64,000 bases of DNA from Janthinobacterium sp. CG3 (GTDB lineage: Bacteria; Pseudomonadota; Gammaproteobacteria; Burkholderiales; Burkholderiaceae_D): assembly GCF_000344615.1 (NCBI RefSeq), contig NZ_KB467824.1, positions 909,658 through 973,657 of the forward strand, read 5' to 3'. Positions 60,303-64,000 of the stretch are shown here, one piece after another (positions within the stretch are counted from its first letter, which is position 1; every line of letters begins with the position of its first letter). The position numbers were made by a program, and so were the translations under genes. The notes beneath the pieces are model-generated. The model searched no databases. It worked only from the letters and a program-made list of their open reading frames with translations, and was not told the DNA's origin.

Positions 60303-60400
60303 ACGGGCGACAAGGGAGTGAAAGTGTGACCTGGGCGCAAAAAATCGCCGGGTATTTTTGCTCCTGTGCAAATATGGCGGGTAAATCGTTGGAACTTGAA

Positions 60401-60406
60401 TATAAT
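60401..60406 (+). promoter_or_regulatory. Possible -10 element before second mshI block
   Basis: Perfect TATAAT, 52 bp before the ATG at 60458 in the 155-bp gap after mshQ. No clear -35 at normal spacing. Suggests a separate transcription unit for the mshI-L genes. Confidence 0.4.
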
Positions 60407-60457
60407 CAAGCATCTGCCGGGTTTTCTTCGCGCAGCGCTAATCATTGAGACGTCGGC

Positions 60458-61402
60458 ATGGGTCTATTCGCTAAAGCAAAAAAAAATAATGATGGCTGGC
60501 TGGCGATCGCCTTTGGCGCCGACGGCGTCGTCGGCGCCGCCGTCAAGCGCGTCGTCAACGCCAAGCCGGTGGTGGAATGGGCCGCCTTCTATCCGGACGA
60601 GAAGGGCGAGGGCGGCGCGCTCGAGCGCGTCAAGAAGGAAGCCCATCCGGCCCGTTACCAGTGCGCCAGCCTGCTCGCCGCCGCCGACTACCAGTTGCTG
60701 TCGGTGGACGCGCCCAACGTGCCGCCGGCCGAATTGAAAACCGCGCTCGGCTGGCGCCTCAAGGACATGCTCGACTTTCCGGTGGCCGAGGCGACCATCG
60801 ACCTGCTCGACATCCCGCCCGACGCCAACGCGCCGGTGCGCAACCGCACGCTGTTCGCGGTGGCCGCGCGCAACAGCGTGATCGCGCCGCGCCAGCTGCT
60901 GTTCAGCGAGCACAAGCTGAAGCTGGACGCGATCGACATCCCCGACATGGCGCAACGCAATATCTCGGCCCTGCTCGAGCCGGCCGGGCGCGGCCTGGCC
61001 ATGCTGTCCTTCGACGCCGACGGCGGCTTGCTCACCGTCACCTTCAACGCCGAGCTGTACCTGTCGCGGCGCATCGACGTGCGCCTGCCCCAGTTGCTCG
61101 ACGGCGACGAGGACAAGCAGCGCCAGGTGCACGACAAGATCACGCTGGAGCTGCAGCGCTCGCTCGACCATTTCGAGCGCCAGTTCCACTTCATCGCGGT
61201 GGCCAAGCTGGTGCTGGCGCCAACCGGCGCCCCCGGTCTGCATACCTACCTGGCCGGCAATCTGTACATGCCGGTCGAGGCGCTCGACCTCGACAGCGTG
61301 TTCGACCTGTCGAAGGCGCCGGCGCTGCGCGAGGCGGCGCAGCAGGCGCGCCACTTCATGGCGCTGGGCGCGGCGCTGCGCCTGGACGGGGGCGCGCCGT
61401 GA
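60458..61402 (+). CDS. mshI: MshI/PilM-like protein (plus cluster)
   Basis: 314 residues. Starts MGLFAKAKKNNDGWLAIAFGADGVVGAAVKRV, a PilM/MshI-like actin fold start, with SLLAAADYQLLSVDAPNVPPAELKTALGWRLKDMLDFPVAEATIDLLDIP, AQRNISALLEPAGRGLAMLSFDADGGLLTVTFNAELYLSRRIDV and LELQRSLDHFERQFHFIAVAKLVL. Cytoplasmic partner of the next gene (PilN-like), with which it overlaps by 4 nt (GTGA). In the minus cluster the equivalent two functions are fused in one protein. Confidence 0.83.
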   Translation: MGLFAKAKKNNDGWLAIAFGADGVVGAAVKRVVNAKPVVEWAAFYPDEKGEGGALERVKKEAHPARYQCASLLAAADYQLLSVDAPNVPPAELKTALGWRLKDMLDFPVAEATIDLLDIPPDANAPVRNRTLFAVAARNSVIAPRQLLFSEHKLKLDAIDIPDMAQRNISALLEPAGRGLAMLSFDADGGLLTVTFNAELYLSRRIDVRLPQLLDGDEDKQRQVHDKITLELQRSLDHFERQFHFIAVAKLVLAPTGAPGLHTYLAGNLYMPVEALDLDSVFDLSKAPALREAAQQARHFMALGAALRLDGGAP

Positions 61403-62085
61403 GCCAGCAAATCAATCTCTTCAACCCGCTGCTGCAAAAGCGCAAGAACTACCTGTCGGCGAAGACCATGGCGCAAGCCATGCTGGCGGTGCTGCTCGGC
61501 GCCGCGTTGCTGGCGCTGTACGGCAACCGCCAGGTCGCCGCGCTGGAGCGGCAAGTGGCCGCGGGCAAGCTCGAACTGGCCAAGCGCCAGGCCCGCCAGG
61601 CCGAGGTGATGGTGGCGTACGCGCCGCGGAAAAAGGACCAGGACATCGAACAGGACATCGTTCAAGCCGGCGCCGAACGCCAGTCGCTGCTGCAGTTGCA
61701 GTCGATCCTGGCGCGCGGCGAATTCGGCAACACGCGCGGCTACTCGGCCTACTTCCGCGCGTTCGCCCGCACCCGCGTCGACGGCCTGTGGCTGACCGAG
61801 GTCGACATCCTCGGCGCCGGCAACGCCATCGGCTTGCAGGGCAGGGTGCTGTCGCCGGCGCTGCTGCCGCGCTACATCGGTGGCCTGGCCGGCGAACCCG
61901 TGCTCAAGGGCAAGACGTTCGCGCGCTTGGAACTGGCGCCGCCCGCCAAGCCGGCCGGCGCCGACGCGCCGGCGCCGGCCGCGCCGGCCGCGGCTGCCGC
62001 CGGCGCCGCCACCTCGGCCACGCCCGCCGCGCCGGGCTTTCTTGAATTTAGTCTGCAGGCCACGCCTGCGGAGGTGGCCAAATGA
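61399..62085 (+). CDS. PilN/MshI2-like inner-membrane protein
   Basis: 228 residues from a GTG at 61399. It begins VSQQINLFNPLLQKRKNYLSAKTMAQAMLAVLLGAALLALYGN: the QINLFNP cytoplasmic motif of PilN, which binds PilM, then one TM helix. A coiled coil (QVAALERQVAAGKLELAKRQARQ) and a periplasmic domain (YSAYFRAFARTRVDGLWLTEVDILG...LQGRVLSPALLPRYIGGL) complete the PilN layout. The C-terminus is a proline/alanine-rich linker. Overlaps the next gene by 4 nt. Confidence 0.85.
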   Translation: MSQQINLFNPLLQKRKNYLSAKTMAQAMLAVLLGAALLALYGNRQVAALERQVAAGKLELAKRQARQAEVMVAYAPRKKDQDIEQDIVQAGAERQSLLQLQSILARGEFGNTRGYSAYFRAFARTRVDGLWLTEVDILGAGNAIGLQGRVLSPALLPRYIGGLAGEPVLKGKTFARLELAPPAKPAGADAPAPAAPAAAAAGAATSATPAAPGFLEFSLQATPAEVAK

Positions 62086-62837
62086 AACAGTCCTGGCTGA
62101 AACTCGCCGCCAAAATCGACGCGCTCAGTCTGCGCGAGCGCGTCATGGCCTTCGCCGCCGGCATGGTCGTGCTGCTGTTCCTGGCGTTTCTGCTGCTGCT
62201 AGACCCGATGTTCGCCAAGCAGAAAAAGCTCGTCGCGCAGTTCCGCCAACAGCAAAGCCAGATGGCCGGCATCGACGCCGAAGTGGCCAACGCGGTGCTG
62301 CTGCACGCGCACGACCCCGACAGCGCCAGCCGGGCCAGCCTGCAGGCGCTGCGCGGCGAGGTCGCGCAACTGGGCGGCGCGCTGCGCGCCATGCAGAAGG
62401 GGCTGGTCGCGCCGGAGCGCATCGTGCTGCTGCTGGAGCAGCTGTTGAGGAGCAATACCAAGCTGCGCCTGGTGTCGCTGAAGACGCTGCCGGCCACCGG
62501 CCTGGCCGACGGCCGCTTTTCCGATCCGGTCCCGGCCGACGCGCCCGAGCCGATGCATGCCGGCGGCAAGCTGCTGCTCAAGATCGCGCAGCCGCCAAGT
62601 CCGGCGGCGCCGCCGGCGGCGCCGGTCAAACAGGCGCCGCTGCTGTACCGGCACGGCGTGGAACTCGAATTGCAGGGCGGTTATCTCGACATGGTGAATT
62701 ATATGGAGGCGCTGGAAGCGATGCCGACGCAATTGTTCTGGGGTAAGGCCAATTTGCACGCCGGCGACTACCCGAACGCGCGCCTGACCCTGACGCTGTA
62801 CACCTTGAGCCTGGCGCCGAAATGGATCGCGCTGTGA
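62082..62837 (+). CDS. mshJ: PilO/MshJ-like protein (plus cluster)
   Basis: 251 residues. KIDALSLRERVMAFAAGMVVLLFLAFLLLLDPMFAKQKKL is the PilO/MshJ start (IDxLSxRER, one TM). A coiled-coil segment follows, then the C-terminal VELELQGGYLDMVNYMEALEAMPTQLFWGKANLHAGDYPNARLTLTLYTLSL, which is strongly MshJ-like (L(E/Y)W...YP...L.L.LYTLS). It should pair with the PilN-like protein next to it. Confidence 0.86.
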   Translation: MKQSWLKLAAKIDALSLRERVMAFAAGMVVLLFLAFLLLLDPMFAKQKKLVAQFRQQQSQMAGIDAEVANAVLLHAHDPDSASRASLQALRGEVAQLGGALRAMQKGLVAPERIVLLLEQLLRSNTKLRLVSLKTLPATGLADGRFSDPVPADAPEPMHAGGKLLLKIAQPPSPAAPPAAPVKQAPLLYRHGVELELQGGYLDMVNYMEALEAMPTQLFWGKANLHAGDYPNARLTLTLYTLSLAPKWIAL

Positions 62838-63208
62838 GCGCGCGCCGGCCTGCTTTACGCTTCGGCCTCGCTTGCGGCTTAAGCCTGGTCTTGGGCGGCG
62901 CGCCGGTGGCGGCCCAAAGCCTGTTCGATCCGACCCGGCCGCCGGCCGCGCTGACGGCGCCGTCCGACGGCGCGCTCGGGGTTCCCGGCGCGCCGATGTT
63001 GCAATCGGTGCTGGTGTCGCGCAATCCCGGCGGCAGGGCGGTGGCGGTGATCAGCGGCCAGACCGTGCGCCTGGGCGGCAAGGTCGGCGACGCCGTGCTG
63101 GTGCGCATCAGCCAGACCGAGGTCGTGCTCAGGCGCGGCAGGGCGCTGGAGACGCTGCGCCTGTATCCCAGCAAGGTGAACGACGGCGCCGGCCCGGCGA
63201 AGCCATAA
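62834..63208 (+). CDS. mshK: MshK-like periplasmic protein (plus cluster)
   Basis: 124 residues from a GTG at 62834 (GTGA overlap with the preceding gene, as at 61399); an in-frame ATG at 62822 would add four residues. Signal peptide LRFGLACGLSLVLGGAPVAAQ is followed by SLFDPTRPPAAL, the MshK opening motif (DPTRPP). The rest (LQSVLVSRNPGGRAVAVISGQTVRLGGKVGDAVLVRISQTEVVLRRGRALETLRLYPSKV) is a PilP/GspC-like beta domain. It links the PilN/PilO complex to the secretin. Confidence 0.86.
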   Translation: MSARRPALRFGLACGLSLVLGGAPVAAQSLFDPTRPPAALTAPSDGALGVPGAPMLQSVLVSRNPGGRAVAVISGQTVRLGGKVGDAVLVRISQTEVVLRRGRALETLRLYPSKVNDGAGPAKP

Positions 63209-63240
63209 AGCATATGCATAACAATACAGAGCGGACGAGA

Positions 63241-64000
63241 ATGCAAAAAAACCTGATCATCGCCTGCGCGCTGGGCGTCGGCGCCGGCTTAAGCGGCTGC
63301 AATAGCGCGCAGTCGCAGCGCGACACCTTCAACGCCATCAATGCGCAAATGAAGAGCGCCGCCGCGCAGGCGCCGGCGGCCAGCCAGCCCGCGGCGGTCG
63401 AGAACGCCCTGTTGCCGCCGCTCAGCGCGCTGGCCGGGCAACTGCCGCGCACCCGCGCCGCGCTCGACGAGCGCTTCAACGTGTCCTTCAACAACGTGCC
63501 GGCGCAGCAGTTTTTCAATTCCCTCGTCACCGGCACGCGCTACAACATGCTGGTCCACCCCGACATCGGCGGCACCGTCTCGGCCAACCTGAAGGACGTC
63601 ACCCTGTTCGAGGCGCTCGACGCGGTGCGCGAACTGTACGGCTACGACTACCGGGTCGACGGCAGCCGCATCTACATCAAGCCGGCGACGATCCAGACCC
63701 GCATGTTCCAAGTCAATTACCTGACCGGCAACCGCAAGGGCAGCTCCAACCTGCGCGTGTCGTCGACCTCGGTTGGCAACGCCAGTTCGCTCGCCTCCGG
63801 GCAGGGCGGCAACAACAATAACAATAGCGGCGGCGGCAACAACAGCAACAACGGCGCCAACGACAACGGCGGCGGCCCGCAGGCGGGCCAGGCGCGCGAC
63901 AGCAGCAACGTCAGCACCACCTCGAACAGCGATTTCTGGGTTGAGCTGAAGGCGTCGCTGGAAGCCATCGTCGGCGCCGGCAAGGACGGGCGCAACGTCG
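63241..64000 (+). CDS. mshL: MshL-type secretin (plus cluster), cut by window end
   Basis: At least 253 residues; no stop before the window edge. The ATG at 63241 gives a lipoprotein signal with lipobox GLSGC (Cys20). Then LPRTRAALDERFNVSFNNVPAQQFFNSLVTGTRYNMLVHPDIGGTVSANLKDVTLFEALDAVRELYGYDYRVDGSRIYIKPATIQTRMFQVNYL is the secretin N-terminal STN domain and the start of an N-domain. A Gly/Ser/Asn-rich insertion (~185-220) parallels the one in the minus-strand MshL. This frame is open to the end, so the full gene lies mostly outside the window. Confidence 0.9.
   Translation, partial: MQKNLIIACALGVGAGLSGCNSAQSQRDTFNAINAQMKSAAAQAPAASQPAAVENALLPPLSALAGQLPRTRAALDERFNVSFNNVPAQQFFNSLVTGTRYNMLVHPDIGGTVSANLKDVTLFEALDAVRELYGYDYRVDGSRIYIKPATIQTRMFQVNYLTGNRKGSSNLRVSSTSVGNASSLASGQGGNNNNNSGGGNNSNNGANDNGGGPQAGQARDSSNVSTTSNSDFWVELKASLEAIVGAGKDGRNV

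Noticed and set aside
57147..60413. A 1088-codon minus-strand frame opposite mshQ
   Set aside because: Low-complexity Arg/Gly/Ala composition and no domain; the plus-strand frame has a signal peptide and MshQ motifs.

Overview
The window is GC-rich chromosomal DNA of a Gram-negative bacterium. The MSHA-type pilus genes, a beta-proteobacterial porin, an ABC_sub_bind-type periplasmic protein pair, large c-di-GMP signalling kinases and the codon bias suggest Burkholderiales, most likely Oxalobacteraceae (Massilia/Duganella/Janthinobacterium relatives). This placement is inferred from gene content; no rRNA gene is present to confirm it.

Region 1 (1-5.5 kb) holds an iron-uptake pair (TonB-dependent siderophore receptor plus PepSY membrane protein) behind a Fur-box-like site, a general porin, and a HicB-type antitoxin without a visible HicA toxin. 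Region 2 (5.8-18.1 kb) is a sensory block. It has a 1493-residue composite kinase (HisKA-HATPase, receivers, HPt, GGDEF, EAL) apparently co-transcribed with a periplasmic binding protein, a second paralogous binding protein, a ParB-like protein on the opposite strand, and a decayed two-component operon. That operon keeps two intact kinases, but its Rcp1/CheY-like response regulator has lost its centre, and a small upstream gene looks like the remnant of a family-3 solute-binding protein. Region 3 (18.4-27 kb) is housekeeping: a CBS / cystathionine lyase pair (reverse transsulfuration), thymidine kinase, the tail-specific protease Prc, an AlaC-like aminotransferase, a DUF1272 protein and a VOC/glyoxalase protein. 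The VOC gene lies between two copies (exact offset 790 bp) of a ~110-138 bp element ending in an intrinsic terminator; these are candidate twin small RNAs.

Region 4 (27.3-35.2 kb) holds a secreted metzincin-like protease, then an acyl-CoA block. On the plus strand are two acyl-CoA dehydrogenases and two MaoC hydratases in one operon. On the minus strand is an acyl-CoA dehydrogenase with an APH-like kinase, resembling the split form of ACAD10/11 or LvaA/LvaC.

Region 5 (35.4 kb to the end) is the most striking part: two divergent MSHA-like pilus/secretion clusters transcribed outward from about 50.3 kb. The minus cluster encodes ABC ATPase, MshM, MshL secretin, MshN, MshE ATPase, MshG, a fused MshI/PilN, MshJ, MshK, prepilin-like proteins, an ABC-2 permease, a TPR protein and a further pilin. 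The plus cluster encodes a second MshE and MshG, minor pilins, a MshA-like pilin, MshC, D, O, P and Q, then a second MshI, PilN, PilO/MshJ, MshK and the start of a second MshL secretin that runs off the window. The two clusters thus duplicate the motor ATPase, platform protein, assembly proteins and secretin. Only the minus one contains an ABC-2 exporter. A 27-bp perfect inverted repeat lies between the two predicted promoters.
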